From: Falsirhodobacter sp051195255
GTDB taxonomy: Bacteria > Pseudomonadota > Alphaproteobacteria > Rhodobacterales > Rhodobacteraceae
Direction: 5' to 3'
NCBI RefSeq assembly: GCF_051195255.1
Contig: NZ_JBNJLK010000002.1
Coordinates: 62,001 to 126,000, forward strand
Length of the DNA stretch: 64,000 nucleotides
A model generated the notes under the pieces. The model did no database searches. It was not told where the DNA came from and worked only from the letters and a program-made list of their open reading frames with translations. Shown piece after piece: positions 54,150 through 62,780 of this stretch. Positions within the stretch are counted from its first letter, which is position 1. Every line of letters starts with the position of its first letter. Position numbers and translations under genes: made by a program.

Positions 54150-54953
54150 ATGGAAGATGATTCCGCGCCACAACAACGGAAGCATCATTCGGCAGGATTA
54201 TTGCTTGTGGGACAGGACCAGGGAAGCTGGATCGAGCGCAAGCTCTTTCGGCACAGCATGGCCCAGTGGGCCCAGGAGGCGGAGCAGGCCGAGAAGACGG
54301 AACTGCCCCGCCTGAAAACGCTTCGCCGGCGCGCTTGGTCGCTGCGGGATCATCTGGACCGGCTGATCGCGCAAAGCGAAAAACGTCTTCGCGTGCCGCC
54401 GGCCATCCCGCGCCCGCTGGGAACCGACTGGATCTGGCGGCCGGGTCTGTTCACCCATGCGCAGCGCATGGGGTTCGCCTCGTCCGACCGGTCGGTGATC
54501 TGCCAGGACGTGACGCTGTTTCACGACTGCGGCCTGAACGAGGTCGGGGTGAAGCAGATCAGCAACCGGGATTCCTCCTCGGAAACGCCCTATGCGTTGC
54601 AGATCGACGTGTTCGAGTTTCGGGGCGGCTTCCTGTCGCTGGCGATCGAGCTTCCGGACGAGGCGGTGGTCAGCCTGCGCCGCAAGCATCTGGTGGCCCT
54701 GACCCTGACCGCGGATGCCGAACGTGGGGGACGCATCTTCGCCCGCCTGAACGTGCGCCACGGCCCCAATACCGAACAGATTCTGGCCGAGATCGACGAG
54801 GATTCGGCGGCCGAGTTCGATCTGTCCTATTCCAAGCTGAACGAAGCGCGGGCCGAGAAGATGTGGCTGGACCTGATCTTCGAGAACCCGCGGATGAACC
54901 GGATCGTCCTGCGCGATCTGACCATGACGCGCAGACCCCGGGCGGAGATGTAA
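54150..54953 (+). CDS. DUF6478 family protein
   Basis: A 267-residue cytoplasmic protein known mainly in Rhodobacterales. Conserved features are the KLFRHSMAQWAQEAE N-terminal helix, LGTDWIWRPGLF, TLFHDCGLNEVGVKQI and ARLNVRHGPNTEQI, with RDLTMTRRPRAEM at the C-terminus. The middle is predicted beta-rich. An ATG at 54150 is used; a GTG at 54207 with AGGA nine bases before it would give a 248-residue product closer to the lengths I recall for relatives. Function unknown. Confidence 0.75.
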   Translation: MEDDSAPQQRKHHSAGLLLVGQDQGSWIERKLFRHSMAQWAQEAEQAEKTELPRLKTLRRRAWSLRDHLDRLIAQSEKRLRVPPAIPRPLGTDWIWRPGLFTHAQRMGFASSDRSVICQDVTLFHDCGLNEVGVKQISNRDSSSETPYALQIDVFEFRGGFLSLAIELPDEAVVSLRRKHLVALTLTADAERGGRIFARLNVRHGPNTEQILAEIDEDSAAEFDLSYSKLNEARAEKMWLDLIFENPRMNRIVLRDLTMTRRPRAEM

Positions 54954-54955
54954 GA

Positions 54956-55309
54956 ATGGCGCAGTTGATACGTGAAGGCCTCCGCACGGGCGTGTGGCAC
55001 GGCATGGTGCTGCAGGCGACCGAGCCGAGGATCGAGGTGCTGCTGCACGGCGCCCCCGTGCCGGAGGTCGGCGTGACGGACGAGGGCGACGGTCGCCACC
55101 GCCTGTCCGTTCCCATTCCCGCCGAGGCGCTGGAGGACGGGCTGCAGACCTTCGTCATCCGCGACGGCGAGGAGGTTCTGGGCCACTTCACCATCGGCGC
55201 CGGCGACGGCATGGAGGCCGACCTGCGGGCCGAGATCGACCTGCTGCGGGCCGAACTGGAACTTCTGAAACGCGCCTTCCGCCGGCATTGCGCCGAAACC
55301 TCTGCGTGA
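54956..55309 (+). CDS. Small beta-domain/coiled-coil protein paired with DUF6478
   Basis: A 117-residue protein. Residues 1-80 look like a small beta sandwich (IEVLLHGAPVPEVGVTDEG, LQTFVIRDGEEVLGHFTIG) and the end (DLRAEIDLLRAELELLKRAF) is a helical coiled coil, suggesting a dimer or a docking helix. It starts two bases after the DUF6478 gene and is likely made with it. I recognise no named family. Confidence 0.7.
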   Translation: MAQLIREGLRTGVWHGMVLQATEPRIEVLLHGAPVPEVGVTDEGDGRHRLSVPIPAEALEDGLQTFVIRDGEEVLGHFTIGAGDGMEADLRAEIDLLRAELELLKRAFRRHCAETSA

Positions 55310-55340
55310 CGAAGACCCTGCCGCGTGCTAGCTGCAGGAT

Positions 55341-57560
55341 ATGGACCAGTTGCCTTCGAAAGAGCAGATCCTTCAATGGATCACCGATCACCCCGCCCAG
55401 GCCGCCAAGCGTGACATCGCCAAGGCCTTCGGGATCAAGGGGGGTGCGCTGCGCATCGAGCTGAAGCGCCTTCTGAAAGAGATGGAGGCGGACGGGCAGC
55501 TGGCGAAGAAGTCGCGCAGTTATCGCGACGCCTCCAGCCTGCCCCCGGTGTCCATCCTGAAGATTCTGGGCCCGGACGAGGCGGGCGATCTTTTTGCCGA
55601 GCCGATGGAATGGGAAGGCGCAGGCGACGCGCCCCGCATCCTGATGCGCGCGGCCCCCTCCGACGCCTTGGGCGCCGGAGACCGCGTGCTGGCCCGCCTG
55701 ACGGCGGTGGAGGATGAGGATCACGACTACGAGGCGCGGCTGATCCGCAAGATCGGGTCGAACCCGCTGCGGGTGCTGGGCATCTTCCGCAAGTCTTCGG
55801 AAGGGGGGCGGATCGTTCCCGTGGATAAGGGGCAGGACAAGGAATGGGTGGTCGGCCGCGACGACACCAATGACGCCCGCGACGGCGAGCTGGTGGAAGG
55901 CGAGGCGACCTCGAAACGCATAGGCTTGCCGCGCGCACGGATCGTGGCGCGTCTGGGGGACCCGTCGGCGCCCCGCGCGATTTCGCTGATCGCGATCCAC
56001 CAGCACGGCATTCCCGACCACTTCCCCGACAAGGTCGTGGCCGAGGCGGAGGCGGCCAAGCCCGCCCCGAAGGACGACCGGGAGGATCTGCGCGATCTGG
56101 CGCTGGTCACGATTGACCCCGCCGACGCGCGCGACCATGACGACGCGGTCTTTGCCCAAACCCTGCCCGATGGCGGGCACATCGTCTGGGTCGCGATCGC
56201 GGATGTCGCCCATTACGTGACCCCCGGATCGGCGCTGGACCGCGAGGCGCGGCTGCGCGGCAACTCCACCTACTTCCCCGACCGGGTGGTGCCAATGTTG
56301 CCCGATGTTCTGTCGGGTGATTTGTGTTCGCTGCACGAACATGTGGACCGGCCCTGTCTGGCCGTGCGCATGCATCTGGACGCGGAGGGGGAGAAGATCG
56401 GCCACCGTTTCGTGCGCGGCATCATGCGGTCTGCGGCCAGCCTGACCTATGGTCAGGTGCAGGCGGCGCAGGACGGCGCACCGGACGAGCAGACGGCCCC
56501 GCTGATGGACCACGTCATCGCGCCCCTTTATGCGGCCTACGAGGCGGCGAAGACCGCGCGGTCCCGCCGCCAGCCGCTGGAACTGGACCTGCCCGAACGC
56601 AAGATCGAACTGACGGAGGATGGCAAGGTCACTTCCGTCGCGTTCCGCGAACGGCTGGACGCGCACAAGCTGATCGAGGAGTTCATGATCCTCGCCAACG
56701 TGGCGGCGGCCGAGGAGCTGATCCGCCTGCGCCGCCCGCTGCTGTTCCGCGTGCATGAGGAACCGAACGCCCAGAAGCTGGACGCGTTGCGCGAGGTGGC
56801 CGAAGCGTCGGGCTTTACGCTGGCCAAGGGGCAGGTGCTGCGCACGAGCCACCTGAACCGCCTTCTGGCGCAGGCCGAGGGCACCGACTTCGACGAACTG
56901 ATGAACATCACCACCCTGCGGTCGATGACGCAGGCGTATTATTACCCCGAGAATTTTGGCCATTTTGGGCTGGCGCTGAAGAACTACGCGCATTTCACCT
57001 CGCCCATCCGGCGGTATTCCGACCTGATCGTGCACCGGGCGCTGATCTCCGGCCATGGCTGGGGCAAGGACGGGCTGTCGGCCTTCGACATCGACAACCT
57101 GTCGGAAACCGCCAAGCAGATCTCCGACACCGAACGCCGGTCGATGATGGCGGAGCGGGACACGAACGACCGCTATCTGGCGGCGTGGCTGTCGGACCGC
57201 GTGGGGGCGGAATTCACCGGCCGCGTGTCGGGCGTGCAGCGGTTCGGCCTGTTCGTGAAGCTGGATGAATCGGGCGCCGACGGCCTGATCCCGATCCGCA
57301 GCCTGGGGCACGAGTTCTTCCATTTCGACGCCGACGCGCAGGTTCTGACCGGCGCCGACAGCGGGCTGACCCTTGGCATCGGCCAGCGCGTCCTCGTTCG
57401 GCTGGTGGAGGCGACGCCCGTCACCGGCGGCCTGATGCTGGAGCTGCTGGAGCTGGAAGGCGACGCGCTTCCCCGCAAGGCGGTGCGTCGCGGGCGCGGC
57501 GGTCCGCGGAAACCGGCCAAGCTGGAGCGGAAGCGCCGCGTCATCCGGTCGCGTCGTTAA
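55341..57560 (+). CDS. rnr: Ribonuclease R
   Basis: A 739-residue 3'-to-5' exoribonuclease for structured RNA. An N-terminal helix-turn-helix (AKRDIAKAFGIKGGALRIELKRLLKEM), cold-shock domains, the RNB catalytic domain with DPADARDHDDAVFA (aspartates near 258-267), and an S1 domain near the C-terminus (AEFTGRVSGVQRFGLFVKLDESGADGLI) are in the normal order. A lysine/arginine-rich tail follows. The ATG has CAGGAT close upstream. Confidence 0.96.
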   Translation: MDQLPSKEQILQWITDHPAQAAKRDIAKAFGIKGGALRIELKRLLKEMEADGQLAKKSRSYRDASSLPPVSILKILGPDEAGDLFAEPMEWEGAGDAPRILMRAAPSDALGAGDRVLARLTAVEDEDHDYEARLIRKIGSNPLRVLGIFRKSSEGGRIVPVDKGQDKEWVVGRDDTNDARDGELVEGEATSKRIGLPRARIVARLGDPSAPRAISLIAIHQHGIPDHFPDKVVAEAEAAKPAPKDDREDLRDLALVTIDPADARDHDDAVFAQTLPDGGHIVWVAIADVAHYVTPGSALDREARLRGNSTYFPDRVVPMLPDVLSGDLCSLHEHVDRPCLAVRMHLDAEGEKIGHRFVRGIMRSAASLTYGQVQAAQDGAPDEQTAPLMDHVIAPLYAAYEAAKTARSRRQPLELDLPERKIELTEDGKVTSVAFRERLDAHKLIEEFMILANVAAAEELIRLRRPLLFRVHEEPNAQKLDALREVAEASGFTLAKGQVLRTSHLNRLLAQAEGTDFDELMNITTLRSMTQAYYYPENFGHFGLALKNYAHFTSPIRRYSDLIVHRALISGHGWGKDGLSAFDIDNLSETAKQISDTERRSMMAERDTNDRYLAAWLSDRVGAEFTGRVSGVQRFGLFVKLDESGADGLIPIRSLGHEFFHFDADAQVLTGADSGLTLGIGQRVLVRLVEATPVTGGLMLELLELEGDALPRKAVRRGRGGPRKPAKLERKRRVIRSRR

Positions 57561-57581
57561 GCAGTTCTTTGCCCCGAGGGT

Positions 57582-57606
57582 CGTTGCCGCTACACTGGCG
57601 GCAACG
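57582..57606 (+). terminator. Hairpin between rnr and the lytic transglycosylase gene
   Basis: A 9-bp perfect stem (CGTTGCCGC / GCGGCAACG) with a 7-base loop is followed by ATAAAAAT, 21 bases after the rnr stop. The downstream A/T run makes a rho-independent terminator plausible; an operator for the next gene is the alternative. Confidence 0.55.
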
Positions 57607-57630
57607 ATAAAAATCGAGCGGTGACGACCA

Positions 57631-58863
57631 ATGCGGAAGATCCTCCTGACAGCCTCGGTGCTGACCCTTCTGGGCGCCTGTGCCAGCCCCGGAAACGTGA
57701 CCTCCTCCCTTCGCCCACGGCCCGGTCCGGTGAATGGCGTGGGAACGGAAGCCGGAATGCAGGCCTGGATCGCCGATTTCCGGCCGCGCGCGGAACGGGC
57801 GGGCATCAGCCCCGCCACCCTGAACCTCGCCTTCGCCGACGTGCATTACAACGCCGAGGTGGTGAGCCTGGACGGCCGCCAGTCCGAATTCACCAAGACC
57901 GTCTGGCAGTATCTGGCGGGCGCCGTGTCGGCCGACCGCATCGCGCAGGGGCGGGCCATGCTGTCCCGCCACGCGACGACCCTGAACGCGATCGAGGCCC
58001 GCTATGGCGTCGACAAGGAGATCGTGGTCGCCATCTGGGGCATGGAATCGAACTTCGGCGGCAACCGCGGCAGCACCCACCTGATCGAAAGCCTGACGAC
58101 GCTGGCCTATCACGGGCGACGGGCGGAATTCTTCGAAACGCAGCTTCTGGACGCGCTGAAGATCGTGCAGGCGGGCGACGTGACCCCGGCGAACATGGTC
58201 GGCAGTTGGGCGGGCGCGATGGGGCACACCCAGTTCATGCCATCGTCCTTCCTGGAATATGCGGTGGACTTCAACGGCGACGGGCGACGCGACATCTGGT
58301 CGGACGATCCGACGGACGCGCTGGCCTCCACCGCGAACTATCTGGCGAAGGCCGGCTGGCAGCGCGGCGGGATCTGGGGGATGGAAGTGACCCTGCCGTC
58401 CGGCTTCAATTATTCGGGCATCGGCAAGACGAACCGCATGTCCTCGGCGGCCTGGGCCGCGCAGGGCGTGCGTTCTGCGGACGGGCGGGCCTTCCCGCAG
58501 GGTGAAGCGTCGATCCTGCTGCCGGGCGGGGCGAAGGGCGCGGCCTTCCTGATCTTCCCGAACTTCCGCGCGATCGAACGCTACAACGCGGCCGACAGCT
58601 ACGTGATAGGGGTGGGACATCTGGCCGACCGGCTGAAGGGGCGCGGCCCGATCCGCAACATTCCCGCCAATGCCGAACCGCCGCTGAGCCGGACGCAGAC
58701 GCAGGAATTGCAGGAACGCCTGACGCGCCGCGGGTTCGACACGCAGGGCACGGACGGTCGCGTGGGGCCGAACACCGTTTCGGCGATCACCGCCTATCAG
58801 CGTTCGGCCGGTCTCATTCCCGACGGCTATGCCAGCGCATCACTGCTGGCGAGCCTTCGTTAG
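57631..58863 (+). CDS. Lytic murein transglycosylase with peptidoglycan-binding domain (MltB-like)
   Basis: A 410-residue lipoprotein: lipobox LLGAC with Cys17. The SLT/MltB-type catalytic domain (about 45-330) has Glu139 in WGMESNFGG, GRRAEFF, and SWAGAMGHTQFMPSSFLEYAVDFNGDG. A C-terminal peptidoglycan-binding helix bundle (about 345-410; LQERLTRRGFDTQGTDGRVGPNTVSAI) follows. It cleaves glycan strands to anhydro-muropeptides from the outer membrane. Its stop abuts the opposing lipoprotein gene. Confidence 0.93.
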   Translation: MRKILLTASVLTLLGACASPGNVTSSLRPRPGPVNGVGTEAGMQAWIADFRPRAERAGISPATLNLAFADVHYNAEVVSLDGRQSEFTKTVWQYLAGAVSADRIAQGRAMLSRHATTLNAIEARYGVDKEIVVAIWGMESNFGGNRGSTHLIESLTTLAYHGRRAEFFETQLLDALKIVQAGDVTPANMVGSWAGAMGHTQFMPSSFLEYAVDFNGDGRRDIWSDDPTDALASTANYLAKAGWQRGGIWGMEVTLPSGFNYSGIGKTNRMSSAAWAAQGVRSADGRAFPQGEASILLPGGAKGAAFLIFPNFRAIERYNAADSYVIGVGHLADRLKGRGPIRNIPANAEPPLSRTQTQELQERLTRRGFDTQGTDGRVGPNTVSAITAYQRSAGLIPDGYASASLLASLR

Positions 58864-59135
58864 CCGCAGCGGACGGCGGTGATGATGCCGCGCTGGTTCG
58901 TTTCGACGTTCAGGCGCGACGGGTCGAAGTCGACGGTCACCGCCGCGTCGGGACGGATCACGCGCATGTTGTCGGGCGTGTCGATGCTGATCAGGCTGGA
59001 GGCATCCTTGCCGATCCATTGCTGATAGGGCGTCGCGTCACAGGCGGCGGGCGCCGGCGTGATGACGGTGGTGCGGGTCGTCGGCTGGCACGCGGCCAGA
59101 GCGAGACCGGCGGCGGCAAGTGCGATGTATTTCAT
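58860..59135 (-). CDS. Small lipoprotein, peptidase inhibitor I78-like
   Basis: A 91-residue lipoprotein with lipobox LAAC (Cys16). The body CDATPYQQWIGKDASSLISIDTPDNMRVIRPDAAVTVDFDPSRLNVETNQRGIITAVRCG fits the I78-family fold of small peptidase inhibitors (ILE-type binding loop, terminal Cys). AGGAGG precedes the ATG. The stop overlaps the transglycosylase stop by four bases. Inhibitory activity is inferred from the family. Confidence 0.78.
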   Translation of the reverse strand: MKYIALAAAGLALAACQPTTRTTVITPAPAACDATPYQQWIGKDASSLISIDTPDNMRVIRPDAAVTVDFDPSRLNVETNQRGIITAVRCG

Positions 59136-59196
59136 GAAAAGTCCTCCTATGCGCAAGAAGCTAGTGCGGGCGCTGGCGTCGGCCACAGGCTCTGCT

Positions 59197-59228
59197 ACAA
59201 CAGCCAAAGCGCTGCGACAACAGCCAAA
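59197..59228 (+). repeat. Two direct repeats upstream of the NYN gene
   Basis: ACAACAGCCAAA occurs at 59197-59208 and again at 59217-59228, exactly 20 bp apart (about two helical turns), 13 bp before the NYN-domain ATG. A tandem regulator site is possible; the second copy lies near the ribosome site AGAGGAG. Confidence 0.6.
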
Positions 59229-59240
59229 AGAGGAGCCCTC

Positions 59241-59960
59241 ATGGACAGCCGCACCCCCCGCCTTTGCGTCCTGATCGACGCCGACAACGTGCCTGCCCAT
59301 TACGCCGAGGCGATCTTCGAGGAGATCGCGTCGCTGGGGGAGGCGTCGGTCCGGCGCATCTATGGCGACTGGTCCGCCCTGCGCCTGAAGAACTGGGCTG
59401 AAAAGGTCGCGCATCTGGGGCTGGTGGCCGACCAGCAGTTCTCCAACACGCGGGGAAAGAACGCGTCCGACATCGGGCTGGTGATCGCGGCCATGGACTT
59501 CCTCCATTCGGGCCTGTTCGACGGGTTCGTGCTGGTCAGTTCGGACAGCGACTTCACCCGGCTGGCCGCGCGGGTGCGCGAACAAGGGCTGGACGTCTAT
59601 GGCATCGGCGAAAAGAAGACGCCCGAAGCCTTCCGCATGGCCTGCAAGCGGTTCATCTACGTGGAAAATCTGACCGCGCGGGAAGAGCCGGCGGAACCCG
59701 AGGCCCCTGTCGCCCCCCGTTCCACGAAAGAGGCGCCGGCCAATGCGATCCCCCTGATCGCCGCCGCGATGCGCGCCATCGACCCGGAAGGGGAGTGGTA
59801 TTCGCTGGGCCAGATCGGCCAGTACATCACGCAGGCCAATCCCGATTTCGACACCCGCACCTATGGCGCCGCGAAGCTGTCGGACCTGATCCGCAAGGTC
59901 AGCCGGTTCGAGGTGGTGCTGGGCGAGGGCGGGCAGCTTCTGGCCCGCGACCTCGCCTGA
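59241..59960 (+). CDS. NYN-domain RNase-like protein with C-terminal OST-HTH/LOTUS domain
   Basis: A 239-residue protein. The PIN-like NYN domain (1-145) has LCVLIDADNV, ASDIGLVIAAMD and VSSDSDFTRLAARV, giving the acidic metal-binding residues of this nuclease family (LabA/MARF1-like). A linker rich in Glu/Pro/Ala (150-165) leads to a C-terminal OST-HTH-like domain (GEWYSLGQIGQYITQANPDFD, TYGAAKLSDLIRKVSRFEV). AGAGGAG precedes the ATG. RNA is the likely target, but activity is not shown. Confidence 0.87.
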   Translation: MDSRTPRLCVLIDADNVPAHYAEAIFEEIASLGEASVRRIYGDWSALRLKNWAEKVAHLGLVADQQFSNTRGKNASDIGLVIAAMDFLHSGLFDGFVLVSSDSDFTRLAARVREQGLDVYGIGEKKTPEAFRMACKRFIYVENLTAREEPAEPEAPVAPRSTKEAPANAIPLIAAAMRAIDPEGEWYSLGQIGQYITQANPDFDTRTYGAAKLSDLIRKVSRFEVVLGEGGQLLARDLA

Positions 59961-59963
59961 TCC

Positions 59964-61103
59964 TCAGGCGAAGTAGTCGCCCAGAATGCGGGTGTAGATG
60001 TCCTTCAGCTGCGTGATGTCGTCCACCCGCACCCGTTCGTCCACCGCGTGCATCCGGTGACCGACCAGCCCGAATTCCACTACGGCGCAGTGATCCTTCA
60101 CGAACCGCGCGTCCGACGTCCCGCCCGAGGTGGAGGCTTCGGGCACACGCCCCGTCTGCGTCTGCACGGCCCCCGCCACCAGCCGCGTCAGATCGCCGGG
60201 CGGCGTGACGAAGCTGTCGCCGTTGATCTTGGACGACAGGGTGATGACCACGCCCGTCTCCGCCTCGATCCTGGCGGCTTCGGCGGCCAGATGCGCGATC
60301 AGGCTTTGGCCGGTGTGGATGTCGTTGAAGCGGATGTTCACCGTCGCCTGCGCCTCGGCCGGAACGACGTTGGAAGCGGGGTTGCCCACGTCGAAGGTCA
60401 CCGTTGCCAGCGTCGTCGCGTCGAAATGGTCGTTGCCCTGATCCAGCGGAGTTTCCTCCAGCCGCGCGATCAGGCGGGCCAAGGCGGCGACGGGGTTCTT
60501 CGTGCGGTGCAGATAGGCGGAATGGCCCTGCACGCCCTTGGCCGTGAACTTCACGGTGACGGAACCGCGACGCCCGATCTTCATGATGTCGCCCATCTCG
60601 GCAACCGAGGTCGGCTCGCCCACAAGGCAGACGTCCATCTTCTCGCCGTGTTCGGCCATCCAGTCGAGGATCGCGACCGTACCATGTTCGGCGTCCGCCT
60701 CCTCGTCCCCCGTCAGGGTCAGGATGATCGCGCCGTCCGGCGGCGTGGCTTGGACGAAATCCACGGCGGCGGCGGCAAAGGCCGCCACGCCCGATTTCAT
60801 GTCGGTGGATCCGCGCCCGTACAGCCACCCATCTTCGATCACAGCGCCAAAGGGATCGTGCGTCCAGTCCGCGACATTGCCCACCGGCACCACGTCCACA
60901 TGGCCGTTGAAGCCGAAGGTGCGGTTCGCGCCCGGCCGGCCCCAGCGGGCGAACAGGTTGGAGATGCCGCCACGGTCCACGCGCGTGCAGTCGAAGCCGG
61001 CCTCGGACAGAACGCGTTCCATCAGGACCAGCGCGCCCCCTTCGTTCGGGGTGACGGAGGGGCAGCGGACCAGTTCGGCGGTCAGGGCAACGGGATCGGT
61101 CAT
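59964..61103 (-). CDS. dapE: Succinyl-diaminopimelate desuccinylase
   Basis: A 379-residue zinc M20 hydrolase for the diaminopimelate pathway. The motifs FNGHVDVVPVG, GRGSTDMKSGVAA, TGDEEADAEHG with catalytic Glu, and a C-terminal GGTSDARF are present. It ends a minus-strand group (dapD, GlsB-like gene, a small gene, dapE). dapD makes the succinylated intermediate used two steps before this enzyme. Confidence 0.96.
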   Translation of the reverse strand: MTDPVALTAELVRCPSVTPNEGGALVLMERVLSEAGFDCTRVDRGGISNLFARWGRPGANRTFGFNGHVDVVPVGNVADWTHDPFGAVIEDGWLYGRGSTDMKSGVAAFAAAAVDFVQATPPDGAIILTLTGDEEADAEHGTVAILDWMAEHGEKMDVCLVGEPTSVAEMGDIMKIGRRGSVTVKFTAKGVQGHSAYLHRTKNPVAALARLIARLEETPLDQGNDHFDATTLATVTFDVGNPASNVVPAEAQATVNIRFNDIHTGQSLIAHLAAEAARIEAETGVVITLSSKINGDSFVTPPGDLTRLVAGAVQTQTGRVPEASTSGGTSDARFVKDHCAVVEFGLVGHRMHAVDERVRVDDITQLKDIYTRILGDYFA

Positions 61104-61107
61104 GGCA

Positions 61108-61428
61108 TCACTCGTAGAAAGGGGTCATCTGGGCGACGATGACGGAGTTCTCGGCCAGCGCCCGCTCCATCAGCTCGCGCTCCTCGTCGTCGATCTCGTC
61201 GCCGTTCTTCAGCCGCTCCTCCAGCGTGCCGTAGCCGGACACGTCCAGCGGGGCCAGATCGGCCTGCTTCAGGATCGCGACCGTTTCGCGCACGGCCTCC
61301 GCCTCGTCCACGCCCGAGGCGTAGCAGATCAGGCCCGCGCCGGTGGCCTTGTCGGGCAGGCCATCGCCGGGCTTGCGCCCCACTTCGATGGCCAAGGTGT
61401 AAACCTGTTGGGGACGCTTCTCGCTCAT
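61108..61428 (-). CDS. Small conserved protein between the dap genes, unknown
   Basis: A 106-residue soluble protein with no signal peptide. It is acidic and contains VYTLAIEVGRKPGDGLPDKATGAGLICYASG and a C-terminal EERELMERALAENSVIVAQMTPFYE. I know no family for it. It ends four bases before the dapE start, so it is likely co-transcribed with dapE. A role linked to lysine/cell-wall precursor supply is guesswork. Confidence 0.65.
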   Translation of the reverse strand: MSEKRPQQVYTLAIEVGRKPGDGLPDKATGAGLICYASGVDEAEAVRETVAILKQADLAPLDVSGYGTLEERLKNGDEIDDEERELMERALAENSVIVAQMTPFYE

Positions 61429-61507
61429 GGACCATTCCCTGCCGTGTTCGTTCGGGTGTGGCAGGTTCGGGGGCGCTTCGCAAGATCGGGGGGGCGGTCA
61501 TGAAAAA

Positions 61508-61527
61508 GGGCGGTCCGAAGACCGCCC
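61508..61527 (-). terminator. Terminator of the GlsB/YeaQ gene
   Basis: On the minus strand, an 8-bp stem (GGGCGGTC / GACCGCCC) with a 4-base loop is followed by a run of five T residues, 28 bases past the gene. Confidence 0.8.
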
Positions 61528-61554
61528 CGTTCCTCGTTACATGTTGCGAAACAC

Positions 61555-61809
61555 TCAGGTCTTGCGGCGCAGCAGACGGCCCAGGGCGATCAGGATGCAG
61601 GCACCGATCACGCCGACCAGCAGCTGGCCCAGAACGCCGGCCGTCGTCCAGCCGACAAGGTTCACGAGGATGAAGTTCATCAGAACCGCACCCAGGATGC
61701 CTAGGATGATGTTCATCAGCAGACCGTGGTCGGTCTTCATCAGCTTTTCAGCGATCCAACCCGCGATCGCACCCACGATGATCGCGCCAATCCAACCCAA
61801 ACCAGCCAT
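61555..61809 (-). CDS. GlsB/YeaQ/YmgE family small membrane protein
   Basis: An 84-residue protein with three membrane segments. The N-terminal GLGWIGAIIVGAIAGWIAEKLM and the LLMNIILGILGAVLMNFI block are the family markers ('transglycosylase-associated'). Members are small stress-induced membrane proteins in many bacteria. The stretch before the ATG has AAGGGGA. A near-perfect EcfG promoter directly upstream separates it from the dapD stop, so it is probably a general stress response gene inside a housekeeping array. Confidence 0.88.
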   Translation of the reverse strand: MAGLGWIGAIIVGAIAGWIAEKLMKTDHGLLMNIILGILGAVLMNFILVNLVGWTTAGVLGQLLVGVIGACILIALGRLLRRKT

Positions 61810-61846
61810 GTTTCTGTTCCCCTTAAAATATTGACTTCGCAGGGGC

Positions 61847-61872
61847 AACGCGGGGAACAGAAGCGGGGTTCC
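61847..61872 (-). promoter_or_regulatory. EcfG-type promoter of the GlsB/YeaQ gene
   Basis: On the minus strand GGAAC (61872-61868), 17 bp, CGTT (61850-61847): an exact match. It lies between the dapD stop (61878) and the gene start (61809), leaving a leader of about 30 bases. Confidence 0.88.
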
Positions 61873-61877
61873 GCCGA

Positions 61878-62705
61878 TCAGTCGCGCAAAAGCTCGTTGA
61901 TGGATGTTTTGGAACGGGTTTTCGCGTCCACCTTCTTCACGATGACGGCGCAGTACAGGTGCACCCCGTTCTTCGACGGCAGCGAGCCGGACACGACCAC
62001 CGATCCGGCCGGCACTTCGCCGTAGCTCACCTCGCCCGTTTCGCGGTCCAGGATCTTGGTCGACTGGCCCAGGTAGACGCCCATGCCCAGAACGGACCCT
62101 TCGCGCACGATCACGCCTTCCACCACCTCGGAGCGGGCGCCGATGAAGCAGTGGTCCTCGATGATGGTGGGGCCGGCCTGCATGGGTTCCAGCACGCCGC
62201 CGATGCCGACGCCGCCCGACAGATGGACGTTCTTGCCGATCTGCGCGCAGGATCCGACGGTGGCCCAGGTGTCGACCATCGTGCCTTCGCCCACATGGGC
62301 GCCAAGGTTCACGAAGGAAGGCATCAGCACCACGCCCTTGGCGATGAAGGCCGACCGGCGGACGACGGCGTTCGGCACGGCGCGGAAGCCGGCGGCACGC
62401 CATTCACCCTCGCCCCAACCCGCGAACTTACTATCCACCTTGTCCCACCAGCCGCCGCCCTGCGGGCCGCCCGACTGCATTTCCATGTCCTTCAGCCGGA
62501 AACCCAGAAGCACGGCCTTCTTGGCCCACTGGTTCACGTGCCAGTCGCCGTTGTCGCGCTTTTCGGCCACGCGCAGGGTGCCTGCGTCCAGCGCCGAAAG
62601 CGTCGCCTCGATCGCGTCGCGGGTTTCGCCGGTGGTGGCGGGGGTGATCGTGTCGCGGGCGTCCCACGCGGCTTCGATGGCGGTTTCCAGCGCGGCGTTC
62701 AACAT
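61878..62705 (-). CDS. dapD: Tetrahydrodipicolinate N-succinyltransferase
   Basis: A 275-residue enzyme of the succinylase branch of diaminopimelate synthesis. An N-terminal helical domain is followed by a left-handed beta helix of hexapeptide repeats (about 105-240; AFIAKGVVLMPSFVNLGAHVGEGTMVDTWATVGSCAQIG). The end KKVDAKTRSKTSINELLRD is typical. The start is the ATG of MLNAALETAI. It is divergent from the LOG-family gene. Confidence 0.96.
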   Translation of the reverse strand: MLNAALETAIEAAWDARDTITPATTGETRDAIEATLSALDAGTLRVAEKRDNGDWHVNQWAKKAVLLGFRLKDMEMQSGGPQGGGWWDKVDSKFAGWGEGEWRAAGFRAVPNAVVRRSAFIAKGVVLMPSFVNLGAHVGEGTMVDTWATVGSCAQIGKNVHLSGGVGIGGVLEPMQAGPTIIEDHCFIGARSEVVEGVIVREGSVLGMGVYLGQSTKILDRETGEVSYGEVPAGSVVVSGSLPSKNGVHLYCAVIVKKVDAKTRSKTSINELLRD

Positions 62706-62780
62706 GGGGCGGTCCTTTCCATTGGGGTTGGAACGGCTATAAACGTGGGGGGCATGCCCCGCAATCGCGAAGGACGGCAG

